From: Acanthosepion esculentum
Lineage: Eukaryota > Mollusca > Cephalopoda > Sepiida > Sepiidae
Assembly: GCA_964036315.1 (NCBI GenBank)
Contig: OZ038507.1
Span: 60,863,502 to 60,927,501, forward strand
Reading direction: 5' to 3'
Length of the DNA stretch: 64,000 nt
Shown here: positions 27,501 to 42,000 of the stretch, in pieces
How the letters are laid out: every line of letters starts with the position of its first letter
How positions within the stretch are numbered: the first letter of the stretch is position 1
Position numbers and translations under genes: made by a program
The notes under the pieces: model-generated
Databases searched by the model: none
Told to the model about the DNA's origin: nothing
Seen by the model: only the letters and a program-made list of their open reading frames with translations

Positions 27501-30500
27501 AAAGGTTAGGGGTAGCATTTCGGCGTGTCTGAGGCGTAGGGTTGTTGTGAGTGTTAGTGTCCTATTCATGATTTTGATAAATTATTGCATTTTATCCTCT
27601 TTTCTGCATTTATTGCCTTCAATTTTACACCTACACTAAAATCCTTAGTATATTTTAACATTTTGTGAGATTCAATTACAACAAGTTAGGGGTAGCATTT
27701 GGGCGTGTCTGAGGCGTAGGGTTGTTGTGAGTGTTAGTGTCCTATTCATGATTTTGATAAATTATTGCATTTTATTCTCTTTCTGCATTTATTGCCTTTA
27801 ATTTAACATCTACAATAAAATCCTTAGTATATTTTAACATTTTGTGAGATTCAATTAAAAAAAGCTAGGGTTAGCATTTGGGCGTGTCTGAGACGTAGGG
27901 TTGTTGTGAGTGTTAGTGTCCTATTCATGATTTTGATAAATTATTGCATTTTATCCTCTTTTCTGCATTTATTGCCTTCAATTTTACACCTACACTAAAA
28001 TCCTTAGTATATTTTTACATTTTGTGAGATTCAATTACAACAAGTTAGGGGTAGCATTTGGGCGTGTCTGAGGCGTAGGGTTGTTGTGAGTGTTAGTGTC
28101 CTATTCATGATTTTGATAAATTATTGCATTTTATCCTCTTTTCTGCATTTATTGTCTTTAATTTTACATCTACAATAAAATCCTTAGTATATTTTAACAT
28201 TTTGTGAGATTCAATTAAAACGTTAGGGTTAGCATTTGGGCGTGTCTGAGGCGTAGGGTTGTTGTGAGTGTTAGTGTCTTATTCATGATTTTGATAAATT
28301 ATTGCATTTTATCCTCTTTTCTGCATTTATTGCCTTTAATTTTACATCTACAATAAAATCCTTAGTATATTTTAACATTTTGTGAGATTCAATTAAAAAA
28401 AGTTAGGGTTAGCATTTGGGCCTGTCTGAGGCGTAGGGTTGTTGTGAGTGTTAGTGTCCTATTCATGATTTTGATAAATTATTGCATTTTATTCTCTTTC
28501 TGCATTTATTGCCTTTAATTTAACATCTACAATAAAATCCTTAGTATATTTTAACATTTTGTGAGATTCAATTAAAAAAAGTTAGGGTTAGCATTTGGGC
28601 GTGTCTGAGGCGTAGGGTTGTTGTGAGTGTTAGTGTCCTATTCATGATTTTGATAAATTATTGCATTTTATCCTCTTTTCCGTATTTATTGCCTTTAATT
28701 TAACATCTACAATAAAATCCTTAGTATATTTTAACATTTTGTGAGATTCAATTTAAAAAAGCTAGGGTTAGCATTTGGGCGTGTGTGAGTCGTAGGGTTG
28801 TTGTGAGTGTTAGTGTCCTATTCATGATTTTTTATAAATTATTGCATTTTATACTCTTTTCTTCATTTATTGCCTTTAATTTTACATCTACAATAAAATC
28901 CTTAGTATATTTTAACATTTTGTGAGATTCAATTAAAAAAAGTTAGGGGTAGCATTTGGGCGTGTCTGAGGCGTAAGGTTGTTGTGAGTGTTAGTGTCCT
29001 ATTCATGATTTTGATAAATTATTTCATTTTATCCACTTTTCTGCATTTATTGCCTTCAATTTTACACCTACAATAAAATCCTTAGTATATTTTAACTTTT
29101 TCTGAGATTCAATTAAAAAAAGCTAGGGTTAGCATTTGGGCGTGTCTGAGGCGTAGCTTTGTTGTGAGTGTTAGTGTCTTATTCATGATTTTGATAAATT
29201 ATTGCATTTTATCCTCTTTTCTGCATTTATTGCCTTTAATTTTACATCTACAATAAAATCCTTAGTTTATTATAACATTTTGTGAGATTCAATTAAAAAA
29301 AGCTAGGGTTAGCATTTGGGCGTGTCTGAGGCGTTGGGTTGTTGTGAGTGTTAGTGTCTTATTCATGATTTTGATAAATTATTGCATTTTATCCTCTTTT
29401 CTGCATTTATTGCCTTTAATTTTACATCTACAATAAAATCCTTAGTTTATTATAACATTTTGTGAGATTCAATTAAAAAAAGCTAGGGTTAGCATTTGGG
29501 CGTGTCTGAGTCGTAGGGTTGTTGTGAGTGTTAGTGTCCTATTCATGATTTTGATAAATTATTGCATTTTATTCTCTTTTCTGCATTTATTGCCTTTAAT
29601 TTAACATCTACAATAAAATCCTTAGTATATTTTAACATTTTGTGAGATTCAATTAAAAAAGGTTAGGGGTAGCATTTGGGCGTGTCTGAGGCGTTGGGTT
29701 GTTGTGAGTGTTAGTGTACTATTCATGATTTTGATAAATTATTGCATTTTATCCTCTTTTCTGCATTTATTGCCTTCAATTTTACACCTACACTAAAATC
29801 CTTAGTATATTTTAACATTTTGTGAGATTCAATTACAACAAGTTAGGGGTAGCATTTGGGCGTGTCTGAGGCGTAGGGTTGTTGTGAGTGTTAGTGTCCT
29901 ATTCATGATTTTGATAAATTATTGCATTTTATTCTCTTTCTGCATTTATTGCCTTTAATTTAACATCTACAATAAAATCCTTAATATATTTTAACATTTT
30001 GTGAGATTCAATTAAAAAAAGCTAGGGTTAGCATTTGGGCGTGTCTGAGACGTAGGGTTGTTGTGAGTGTTAGTGTCCTATTCATGATTTTGATAAATTA
30101 TTGCATTTTATCCTCTTTTCTGTATTTATTGCCTTTAATTTAACATCTACAATAAAATCCTTAGTATATTTTAACATTTTGTGAGATTCAATTTAAAAAA
30201 GCTAGGGTTAGCATTTGGGCGTGTGTGAGTCGTAGGGTTGTTGTGAGTGTTAGTGTCCTATTCATGATTTTTTATAAATTATTGCATTTTATCCTCTTTT
30301 CTTCATTTATTGCCTTCAATTTAACATCTACAATAAAAAACTTAGTATATTTTAACATTTTGTGGGATTCAATTAAAAAAAGTTAGGGTTAGCATTTGGG
30401 CGTGTCTGAGGCGTAGGGTTGTTGTGAGTGTTAGTGTCCTATTCATGATTTTGAAAAATTATTGCATTTTATCCTCTTTTCTGCATTTATTGCCTTTAAT

Positions 30501-31500
30501 TTAACATCTACAATAAAATCCTTAGTATATTTTAACATTTTGTGAGATTCAATTAAAAAAAGCTAGGGTTAGCATTTGGGCGTGTCTGAGTCGTAGGGTT
30601 GTTGTGAGTGTTAGTGTCCTATTCATGATTTTGAGAAATTATTGCATTTTATCCTCTTTTCTGCATTTATTGCCTTTAATTTAACATCTACAATAAAATC
30701 CTTAGTATATATTAACATTTTGTGAGATTCAATTAAAAAAGATAGGGTTAGCATTTGGGCGTGTCTGAGGCGTAGGGTTGTTGTGAGTGTTAGTGTCCTA
30801 TTCATGATTTTGATAAATTATTGCATTTTATCCTCTTTTCTGCATTTATTGCCTTTAATTTTACATCTACAATAAAACCTTAGTATATTTTAACATTTTG
30901 TGAGATTCAATTAAAAAAAGTTACGGGTAGCATTTGGGCGTGTCTGAGGCGAAAGGTTGTTGTGAGTGTTAGTGTCCTATTCATGATTTTGATAAATTAT
31001 TTCATTTTATCCTCTTTTCTGCATTTATTGCCTTCAATTTTACACCTACAATAAAATCCTTAGTATATTTTAACATTTTGTGAGATTCAATTAAAAAAAG
31101 CTAGGGTTAGCATTTGGGCGTGTCTGAGGCGTAGGGTTGTTGTGAATGATAGTGTCTTATTCACATTTTGATAAATTATTGCATTTTATCCTCTTTTCTG
31201 CATTTATTGCCTTTAATTTTACATCTACAATAAAATCCTTAGTTTATTATAACATTTTGTGAGATTCAATTAAAAAAAGCTAGGGTTAGCATTTGGGCGT
31301 GTCTGAGGCGTAGGGTTGTTGTGAGTGTTAGTGTCTTATTCATCATTTTGATAAATTATTGCATTTTATCCTCTTTTCTGCATTTATTGCCTTTAATTTT
31401 ACATCTACAATAAAATCCTTAGTTTATTATAACATTTTGTGAGATTCAATTAAAAAAAGCTAGGGTTAGCATTTGGGCGTGTCTGAGTCGTAGGGTTGTT
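24540..31500 (+). repeat. A domain with 1,798 bp 10-monomer spacing
   Basis: The tail variant TTACAACAAGTTAGGGGTAGC occurs at 25,879, 27,677, 28,036 and 29,834, giving spacings of 1,798, 359 and 1,798. A second marker, ATTCAATTTAAAAAAGC followed by GTGTGTGAGTCGTAGGG and TTTTTTATAAATT, occurs near 26,770, 28,750 and 30,190, with a related copy near 24,976. Many monomers carry TTCTCTTTCTGC with one base missing, so local periods are 179 bp. This domain introduces the TCTTATTCATG and AGTTTATTATAAC variants that dominate further right. Confidence 0.8.
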
Positions 31501-31620
31501 GTGAGTGTTAGTGTCCTATTCATGATTTTGATAAATTATTGCATTTTATTCTCTTTTCTGCATTTATTGCCTTTAATTTAACATCTACAATAAAATCCTT
31601 AGTATATTTTAACATTTTGT

Positions 31621-34600
31621 GAGATTCAATTAAAAAAAGCTAGGGTTAGCATTTGGGCGTGTCTGAGGCGTAGGGTTGTTGTGAGTGTTAGTGTCTTATT
31701 CATGATTTTGATAAATTATTGCATTTTATCCTCTTTTCTGCATTTATTGTCTTTAATTTTACATCTACAATAAAATCCTTAGTTTATTATAACATTTTGT
31801 GAGATTCAATTAAAAAAAGCTAGGGTTAGCATTTGGGCGTGTCTGAGTCGTAGGGTTGTTGTGAGTGTTAGTGTCCTATTCATGATTTTGATAAATTATT
31901 GCATTTTATCCTCTTTTCTGCATTTATTGCCTTCAATTTTACACCTACAATAAAATCCTTAGTATATTTTAACATTTTGTGAGATTCAATGACAAAAAGT
32001 TAGGGGTAGCATTTGGGCGTGTCTGAGGCGTAGGGTTGTTGTGAGTGTTAGTGTCCTATTCATGATTTTGATAAATTATTGCATTTTATCCTCTTTTCTG
32101 CATTTATTGCCGTTAATTTTACATCTACAATAAAATCCTTAGTATATTTTAACATTTTGTGAGATTCAATTAAAAAAAGTTAGGGTTAGCATTTGGGCGT
32201 GTCTGAGGCGTAGGGTTGTTGTGAGTGTTAGTGTCTTATTTATGATTTTGATAAATTATTGCATTTTATCCTCTTTTCTGCATTTATTGCCTTTAATTTT
32301 ACATCTACAATAAAATCCTTAGTATATTTTAACATTTTGTGAGATTCAATTAAAAAAAGTTAGGGTTAGCATTTGGGCGTGTCTGAGGCGTAGGGTTGTG
32401 GTGAGTGTTAGTGTCCTATTCATGATTTTGATAAATTATTGCATTTTATCCTCTTTTCTGCATTTATTGCCTTTAATTTAACATCTACAATAAAATCCTT
32501 AGTATATTTTAACATTTTGTGAGATTCAATTAAAAAAAGTTATGGTTAGCATTTGGGCGTGTCTGAGGCGTAAGGTTGTTGTGAGTGTTAGTGTCCTATT
32601 CATGATTTTGATAAATTATTGCATTTTATCCTCTTTTCTGCATTTATTGCCTTTAATTTAACATCTACAATAAAATCCTTAGTATATTTTAACATTTTGT
32701 GAGATTCAATTAAAAAAAGTTAGGGTTAGCATTTGGGCGTCTCTGAGGCGTAGGGTTGTTGTGAGTGTTAGTGTCTTATTTATGATTTTGATAAATTATT
32801 GCATTTTATCCTCTTTTCTGCATTTATTGCCTTTAATTTTACATCTACAATAAAATCCTTAGTTTATTATAACATTTTGTGAGATTCAATTAAAAAAAGC
32901 TAGGGTTAGCATTTGGGCGTGTCTGAGGCGTAGGGTTGTTGTGAGTGTTAGTGTCTTATTCATGATTTTGATAAATTATTGCATTTTATCCTCTTTTCTG
33001 CATTTATTGCCTTTAATTTTACATCTACAATAAAATCCTTAGTTTATTATAACATTTTGTGAGATTCAATTAAAAAAAGCTAGGGTTAGCATTTGGGCGT
33101 GTCTGAGGCGTAGGGTTGTTGTGAGTGTTAGTGTCTTATTCATGATTTTGATAAATTATTGCATTTTATCCTCTTTTCTGCATTTATTGCCTTTAATTTT
33201 ACATCTACAATAAAATCCTTAGTTTATTATAACATTTTGTGAGATTCAATTAAAAAAAGCTAGGGTTAGCATTTGGGCGTGTCTGAGTCGTAGGGTTGTT
33301 GTGAGTGTTAGTGTCCTATTCATGATTTTGATAAATTATTGCATTTTATCCTCTTTTCTGCATTTATTGCCTTCAATTTTACACCTACAATAAAATCCTT
33401 AGTATATTTTAACATTTTGTGAGATTCAATGACAAAAAGTTAGGGGTAGCATTTGGGCGTGTCTGAGGCGTAGGGTTGTTGTGAGTGTTAGTGTCCTATT
33501 CATGATTTTGATAAATTATTGCATTTTATCCTCTTTTCTGCATTTATTGCCGTTAATTTTACATCTACAATAAAATCCTTAGTATATTTTAACATTTTGT
33601 GAGATTCAATTAAAAAAAGTTAGGGTTAGCATTTGGGCGTGTCTGAGGCGTAGGGTTGTTGTGAGTGTTAGTGTCTTATTTATGATTTTGATAAATTATT
33701 GCATTTTATCCTCTTTTCTGCATTTATTGCCTTTAATTTTACATCTACAATAAAATCCTTAGTATATTTTAACATTTTGTGAGATTCAATTAAAAAAAGT
33801 TAGGGTTAGCATTTGGGCGTGTCTGAGGCGTAGGGTTGTGGTGAGTGTTAGTGTCCTATTCATGATTTTGATAAATTATTGCATTTTATCCTCTTTTCTG
33901 CATTTATTGCCTTTAATTTAACATCTACAATAAAATCCTTAGTATATTTTAACATTTTGTGAGATTCAATTAAAAAAAGTTATGGTTAGCATTTGGGCGT
34001 GTCTGAGGCGTAAGGTTGTTGTGAGTGTTAGTGTCCTATTCATGATTTTGATAAATTATTGCATTTTATCCTCTTTTCTGCATTTATTGCCTTTAATTTA
34101 ACATCTACAATAAAATCCTTAGTATATTTTAACATTTTGTGAGATTCAATTAAAAAAAGTTAGGGTTAGCATTTGGGCGTCTCTGAGGCGTAGGGTTGTT
34201 GTGAGTGTTAGTGTCTTATTTATGATTTTGATAAATTATTGCATTTTATCCTCTTTTCTGCATTTATTGCCTTTAATTTTACATCTACAATAAAATCCTT
34301 AGTTTATTATAACATTTTGTGAGATTCAATTAAAAAAAGCTAGGGTTAGCATTTGGGCGTGTCTGAGGCGTAGGGTTGTTGTGAGTGTTAGTGTCTTATT
34401 CATGATTTTGATAAATTATTGCATTTTATCCTCTTTTCTGCATTTATTGCCTTTAATTTTACATCTACAATAAAATCCTTAGTTTATTATAACATTTTGT
34501 GAGATTCAATTAAAAAAAGCTAGGGTTAGCATTTGGGCGTGTCTGAGGCGTAGGGTTGTTGTGAGTGTTAGTGTCTTATTCATGATTTTGATAAATTATT

Positions 34601-34789
34601 GCATTTTATCCTCTTTTCTGCATTTATTGCCTTTAATTTTACATCTACAATAAAATCCTTAGTTTATTATAACATTTTGTGAGATTCAATTAAAAAAAGC
34701 TAGGGTTAGCATTTGGGCGTGTCTGAGTCGTAGGGTTGTTGTGAGTGTTAGTGTCCTATTCATGATTTTGATAAATTATTGCATTTTAT
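31621..34789 (+). repeat. 1,440 bp 8-monomer tandem duplication, near identical
   Basis: About 31,800-33,349 and 33,240-34,789 read the same line by line, including rare markers: GATTCAATGACAAAAAGTTAG (31,985 and 33,425), GTTGTGGTGAGTG (32,396 and 33,836), AAAGTTATGGTTAGC, CGTAAGGTTGTTG and GGGCGTCTCTGAGGCG (32,737 and 34,177). The match extends left to about 31,621 with one difference (TTTATTGTC against TTTATTGCC). It ends where TTTATCCTC becomes TTTATTCTC. All monomers in this part are exactly 180 bp, so every line of the window stays in register from about 31,200 to 45,500. Confidence 0.9.
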
Positions 34790-37700
34790 TCTCTTTTCTG
34801 CATTTATTGCCTTTAATTTAACATCTACAATAAAATCCTTAGTATCTTTTAACATTTTGTGAGATTCAATTAAAAAAAGCTAGGGTTAGCATTTGGGCGT
34901 GTCTGAGGCGTAGGATTGTTGTGAGTGTTAGTGTCTTATTCATGATTTTGATAAATTATTGCATTTTATCCTCTTTTCTGCATTTATTGCCTTTAATTTT
35001 ACATCTACAATAAAATCCTTAGTTTATTATAACATTTTGTGAGATTCAATTAAAAAAAGCTAGGGTTAGCATTTGGGCGTGTCTGAGGCGTAGGGTTGTT
35101 GTGAGTGTTAGTGTCTTATTCATGATTTTGATAAATTATTGCATTTTATCCTCTTTTCTGCATTTATTGCCTTTAATTTTACATCTACAATAAAATCCTT
35201 AGTTTATTATAACATTTTGTGAGATTCAATTAAAAAAAGCTAGGGTTAGCATTTGGGCGTGTCTGAGGCGTAGGGTTGTTGTGAGTGTTAGTGTCTTATT
35301 CATGATTTTGATAAATTATTGCATTTTATCCTCTTTTCTGCATTTATTGCCTTTAATTTTACATCTACAATAAAATCCTTAGTTTATTATAACATTTTGT
35401 GAGATTCAATTAAAAAAAGCTAGGGTTAGCATTTGGGCGTGTCTGAGGCGTAGGGTTGTTGTGAGTGTTAGTGTCCTATTCATGATTTTGATAAATTATT
35501 GAATTTTATCCTCTTTTCTGCATTTATTGCCTTCAATTTTACACCTACAATAAAATCCTTAGTATATTTTAACATTTTGTGAGATTCAATTACAAAAAGT
35601 TAGGGGTAGCATTTGGGCGTGTCTGAGGCGTAGGGTTGTTGTGAGTGTTAGTGTCCTATTCATGATTTTGATAAATTATTGCATTTTATCCTCTTTTCTG
35701 CATTTATTGCCTTTAATTTAACATCTACAATAAAATCCTTAGTATATTTTAACATTTTGTGAGATCCAATTAAAAAAAGTTAGGGTTAGCATTTGGGCGT
35801 CTCTGAGGCGTAGGGTTGTTGTGAGTGTTAGTGTCTTATTCATGATTTTGATAAATTATTGCATTTTATCCTCTTTTCTGCATTTATTGCCTTTAATTTT
35901 ACATCTACAATAAAATCCTTAGTTTATTATAACATTTTGTGAGATTCAATTAAAAAAAGCTAGGGTTAGCATTTGGGCGTGTCTGAGGCGTAGGGTTGTT
36001 GTGAGTGTTAGTGTCTTATTCATGATTTTGATAAATTATTGCATTTTATCCTCTTTTCTGCATTTATTGCCTTTAATTTTACATCTACAATAAAATCCTT
36101 AGTTTATTATAACATTTTGTGAGATTCAATTAAAAAAAGCTAGGGTTAGCATTTGGGCGTGTCTGAGTCGTAGGGTTGTTGTGAGTGTTAGTGTCCTATT
36201 CATGATTTTGATAAATTATTGCATTTTATTCTCTTTTCTGCATTTATTGCCTTTAATTTAACATCTACAATAAAATCCTTAGTATCTTTTAACATTTTGT
36301 GAGATTCAATTAAAAAAAGCTAGGGTTAGCATTTGGGCGTGTCTGAGGCGTAGGGTTGTTGTGAGTGTTAGTGTCTTATTTATGATTTTGATAAATTATT
36401 GCATTTTATCCTCTTTTCTGCATTTATTGCCTTTAATTTTACATCTACAATAAAATCCTTAGTTTATTATAACATTTTGTGAGATTCAATTAAAAAAAGC
36501 TAGGGTTAGCATTTGGGCGTGTCTGAGGCGTAGGGTTGTTGTGAGTGTTAGTGTCTTATTCATGATTTTGATAAATAATTGCATTTTATCCTCTTTTCTG
36601 CATTTATTGCCTTTAATTTTACATCTACAATAAAATCCTTAGTTTATTATAACATTTTGTGAGATTCAATTAAAAAAAGCTAGGGTTAGCATTTGGGCGT
36701 GTCTGAGTCGTAGGGTTGTTGTGAGTGTTAGTGTCCTATTCATGATTTTGATAAATTATTGCATTTTATTCTCTTTTCTGCATTTATTGCCTTTAATTTA
36801 ACATCTACAATAAAATCCTTAGTATCTTTTAACATTTTGTGAGATTCAATTAAAAAAAGCTAGGGTTAGCATTTGGGCGTGTCTGAGGCGTAGGGTTGTT
36901 GTAAGTGTTAGTGTCTTATTCATGATTTTGATAAATTATTGCATTTTATCCTCTTTTCTGCATTTATTGCCTTTAATTTTACATCTACAATAAAATCCTT
37001 AGTTTATTATAACATTTTGTGAGATTCAATTAAAAAAAGCTAGGGTTAGCATTTGGGCGTGTCTGAGGCGTAGGGTTGTTGTGAGTGTTAGTGTCTTATT
37101 CATGATTTTGATAAATTATTGCATTTTATCCTCTTTTCTGCATTTATTGCCTTTAATTTTACATCTACAATAAAATCCTTAGTTTATTATAACATTTTGT
37201 GAGATTCAATTAAAAAAAGCTAGGGTTAGCATTTGGGCGTGTCTGAGGCGTAGGGTTGTTGTGAGTGTTAGTGTCTTATTCATGATTTTGATAAATTATT
37301 GCATTTTATCCTCTTTTCTGCATTTATTGCCTTTAATTTTACATCTACAATAAAATCCTTAGTTTATTATAACATTTTGTGAGATTCAATTAAAAAAAGC
37401 TAGGGTTAGCATTTGGGCGTGTCTGAGGCGTAGGGTTGTTGTGAGTGTTAGTGTCCTATTCATGATTTTGATAAATTATTGCATTTTATCCTCTTTTCTG
37501 CATTTATTGCCTTCAATTTTACACCTACAATAAAATCCTTAGTATATTTTAACATTTTGTGAGATTCAATTACAAAAAGTTAGGGGTAGCATTTGGGCGT
37601 GTCTGAGGCGTAGGGTTGTTGTGAGTGTTAGTGTCCTATTCATGATTTTGATAAATTATTGCATTTTATCCTCTTTTCTGCATTTATTGCCTTTAATTTA

Positions 37701-39060
37701 ACATCTACAATAAAATCCTTAGTATATTTTAACATTTTGTGAGATTCAATTAAAAAAAGCTAGGGTTAGCATTTGGGCGTGTCTGAGGCGTAGGGTTGTT
37801 GTGAGTGTTAGTGTCTTATTCATGATTTTGATAAATTATTGCATTTTATCCTCTTTTCTGCATTTATTGCCTTTAATTTTACATCTACATTAAAATCCTT
37901 AGTTTATTATAACATTTTGTGAGATTCAATTAAAAAAAGCTAGGGTTAGCATTTGGGCGTGTCTGAGGCGTAGGGTTGTTGTGAGTGTTAGTGTCCTATT
38001 CATGATTTTGATAAATTATTGCATTTTATCCTCTTTTCTGCATTTATTGCCTTCAATTTTACACCTACAATAAAATCCTTAGTATATTTTAACATTTTGT
38101 GAGATTCAATTACAAAAAGTTAGGGGTAGCATTTGGGCGTGTCTGAGGCGTAGGGTTGTGGTGAGTGTTAGTGTCCTATTCATGATTTTGATAAATTATT
38201 GCATTTGATCCTCTTTTCTGCATTTATTGCCTTTAATTTAACATCTACAATAAAATCCTTAGTATATTTTAACATTTTGTGAGATTCAATTAAAAAAAGT
38301 TATGGTTAGCATTTGGGCGTGTCTGAGGCGTAAGGTTGTTGTGAGTGTTAGTGTCCTATTCATGATTTTGATAAATTATTGCATTTTATCCTCTTTTCTG
38401 CATTTATTGCCTATAATTTAACATCTACAATAAAATCCTTAGTATATTTTAACATTTTGTGAGATTCAATTAAAAAAAGTTAGGGTTAGCATTTGGGCGT
38501 GTCTGAGGCGTAGGGTTGTGGTGAGTGTTAGTGTCCTATTCATGATTTTGATAAATTATTGCATTTTATCCTATTTTCTGCATTTATTGCCTTTAATTTA
38601 ACATCTACAATAAAATCCTTAGTATATTTTAACATTTTGTGAGATTCAATTAAAAAAAGCTAGGGTTAGCATTTGGGCGTGTCTGAGGCGTAGGGTTGTT
38701 GTGAGTGTTAGTGTCTTATTCATGATTTTGATAAATTATTGCATTTTATCCTCTTTTCTGCATTTATTGCCTTCAATTTTACATCTACAATAAAATCCTT
38801 AGTTTATTATAACATTTTGTGAGATTCAATTAAAAAAAGCTAGGGTTAGCATTTGGGCGTGTCTGAGGCGTAGGGTTGTTGTGAGTGTTAGTGTCTTATT
38901 CATGATTTTGATAAATTATTGCATTTTATCCTCTTTTCTGCATTTATTGCCTTTAATTTTACATCTACAATAAAATCCTTAGTATATTATAACATTTTGT
39001 GAGATTCAATTAAAAAAAGCTAGGGTTAGCATTTGGGCGTGTCTGAGGCGTAGGGTTGTT
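34790..39060 (+). repeat. A domain rich in AGTTTATTATAAC monomers, 540 bp motif
   Basis: Most monomers here are of one type (TCTTATTCATG, AGTTTATTATAAC). A monomer with GTCTGAGTCGTAGGG followed by TTTATTCTC and AGTATCTTTTAAC recurs near 34,700, 36,140 and 36,680, so spacings are 1,440 and 540 bp. Another marker, TTACAAAAAGTTAGGGGTAGC, appears at 35,591, 37,571 and 38,111. No gene or unique DNA is present. Confidence 0.78.
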
Positions 39061-42000
39061 GTGAGTGTTAGTGTCTTATTCATGATTTTCATAAATTATT
39101 GCATTTTATCATCTTTTCTGCATTTATTGCCTTTAATTTTACATCTACAATAAAATCCTTAGTATATTTTAACATTTTGTGAGATTCAATTAAAAAAAGT
39201 TACGGTTAGCATTTGGGCGTGTCTCAGGCGTAGGGTTGTGTTGAGTGTTAGTGTCCTATTCATGATTTTGATAAATTATTGCATTTTATCCTCTTGTCTG
39301 CATTTATTGCCTTTAATTTAACATCTACAATAAAATCCTTAGTATATTTTAACATTTTGTGAGATTCAATTAAAAAAAGTTAGGGTTAGCATTTGGGCGT
39401 GTCTGAGGCGTAGGGTTGTTGTGAGTGTTAGTGTCCTATTCATGATTTTGATAAATTATTGCATTTTATTCTCTTTTCTGCATTTATTGCCTTTAATTTA
39501 ACATCTACAATAAAATCCTTAGTTTATTATAACATTTTGTGAGATTCAATTAAAAAAAGCTAGGGTTAGCATTTGGGCGTGTCTGAGGCGTAGGGTTGTT
39601 GTGAGTGTTAGTGTCCTATTCATGATTTTGATAAATTATTGCATTTTATCCTCTTTTCTGCATTTATTGCCTTCAATTTTACACCTACAATAAAATCCTT
39701 AGTATATTTTAACATTTTGTGAGATTCAATTACAAAAAGTTAGGGGTAGCATTTGGGCGTGTCTGAGGCGTAGGGTTGTTGTGAGTGTTAGTGTCTTATT
39801 CATGATTTTGATAAATTATTGCATTTTATCCTCTTTTCTGCATTTATTGCCTATAATTTAACATCTACAATAAAATCCTTAGTATATTTTAACATTTTGT
39901 GAGATTCAATTAAAAAAAGTTAGGGTTAGCATTTGGGCGTGTCTGAGGCGTAGGGTTGTGGTGAGTGTTAGTGTCCTATTCATGATTTTGATAAATTATT
40001 GCATTTTATTCTCTTTTCTGCATTTATTGCCTTTAATTTAACATCTACAATAAAATCCTTAGTATATTTTAACATTTTGTGAGATTCAATTAAAAAAAGC
40101 TAGGGTTAGCATTTGGGCGTGTCTGAGGCGTAGGGTTGTTGTGAGTGTTAGTGTCTTATTCATGATTTTCATAAATTATTGCATTTTATCATCTTTTCTG
40201 CATTTATTGCCTTTAATTTTACATCTACAATAAAATCCTTAGTATATTTTAACATTTTGTGAGATTCAATTAAAAAAAGTTACGGTTAGCATTTGGGCGT
40301 GTCTCAGGCGTAGGGTTGTGGTGAGTGTTAGTGTCCTATTCATGATTTTGATAAATTATTGCATTTTATCCTCTTGTCTGCATTTATTGCCTTTAATTTA
40401 ACATCTACAATAAAATCCTTAGTATATTTTAACATTTTGTGAGATTCAATTAAAAAAAGTTAGGGTTAGCATTTGGGCGTGTCTGAGGCGTAGGGTTGTT
40501 GTGAGTGTTAGTGTCTTATTCATGATTTTGATAAATTATTGCATTTTATCCTCTTTTCTGCATTTATTGCCTATAATTTAACATCTACAATAAAATCCTT
40601 AGTATATTTTAACATTTTGTGAGATTCAATTAAAAAAAGTTAGGGTTAGCATTTGGGCGTGTCTGAGGCGTAGGGTTGTGGTGAGTGTTAGTGTCCTATT
40701 CATGATTTTGATAAATTATTGCATTTTATTCTCTTTTCTGCATTTATTGCCTTTAATTTAACATCTACAATAAAATCCTTAGTATATTTTAACATTTTGT
40801 GAGATTCAATTAAAAAAAGCTAGGGTTAGCATTTGGGCGTGTCTGAGGCGTAGGGTTGTTGTGAGTGTTAGTGTCTTATTCATGATTTTCATAAATTATT
40901 GCATTTTATCATCTTTTCTGCATTTATTGCCTTTAATTTTACATCTACAATAAAATCCTTAGTATATTTTAACATTTTGTGAGATTCAATTAAAAAAAGT
41001 TACGGTTAGCATTTGGGCGTGTCTCAGGCGTAGGGTTGTGGTGAGTGTTAGTGTCCTATTCATGATTTTGATAAATTATTGCATTTTATCCTCTTGTCTG
41101 CATTTATTGCCTTTAATTTAACATCTACAATAAAATCCTTAGTATATTTTAACATTTTGTGAGATTCAATTAAAAAAAGTTAGGGTTAGCATTTGGGCGT
41201 GTCTGAGGCGTAGGGTTGTTGTGAGTGTTAGTGTCCTATTCATGATTTTGATAAATTATTGCATTTTATTCTCTTTTCTGCATTTATTGCCTTTAATTTA
41301 ACATCTACAATAAAATCCTTAGTTTATTATAACATTTTGTGAGATTCAATTAAAAAAAGCTAGGGTTAGCATTTGGGCGTGTCTGAGGCGTAGGGTTGTT
41401 GTGAGTGTTAGTGTCCTATTCATGATTTTGATAAATTATTGCATTTTATCCTCTTTTCTGCATTTATTGCCTTCAATTTTACACCTACAATAAAATCCTT
41501 AGTATATTTTAACATTTTGTGAGATTCAATTACAAAAAGTTAGGGGTAGCATTTGGGCGTGTCTGAGGCGTAGGGTTGTTGTGAGTGTTAGTGTCTTATT
41601 CATGATTTTGATAAATTATTGCATTTTATCCTCTTTTCTGCATTTATTGTCTTTAATTTTACATCTACCATAAAATCCTTAGTATATTTTAACATTTTGT
41701 GAGATTCAATTAAAAAAAGTTACGGTTAGCATTTGGGCGTGTCTGAGGCGTAGGGTTGTTGTGAGTGTTAGTGTCTTATTCATGATTTTGATAAATTATT
41801 GCATTTTATCCTCTTTTCTGCATTTATTGCCTATAATTTAACATCTACAATAAAATCCTTAGTATATTTTAACATTTTGTGAGATTCAATTAAAAAAAGT
41901 TAGGGTTAGCATTTGGGCGTGTCTGAGGCGTAGGGTTGTGGTGAGTGTTAGTGTCCTATTCATGATTTTGATAAATTATTGCATTTTATTCTCTTTTCTG

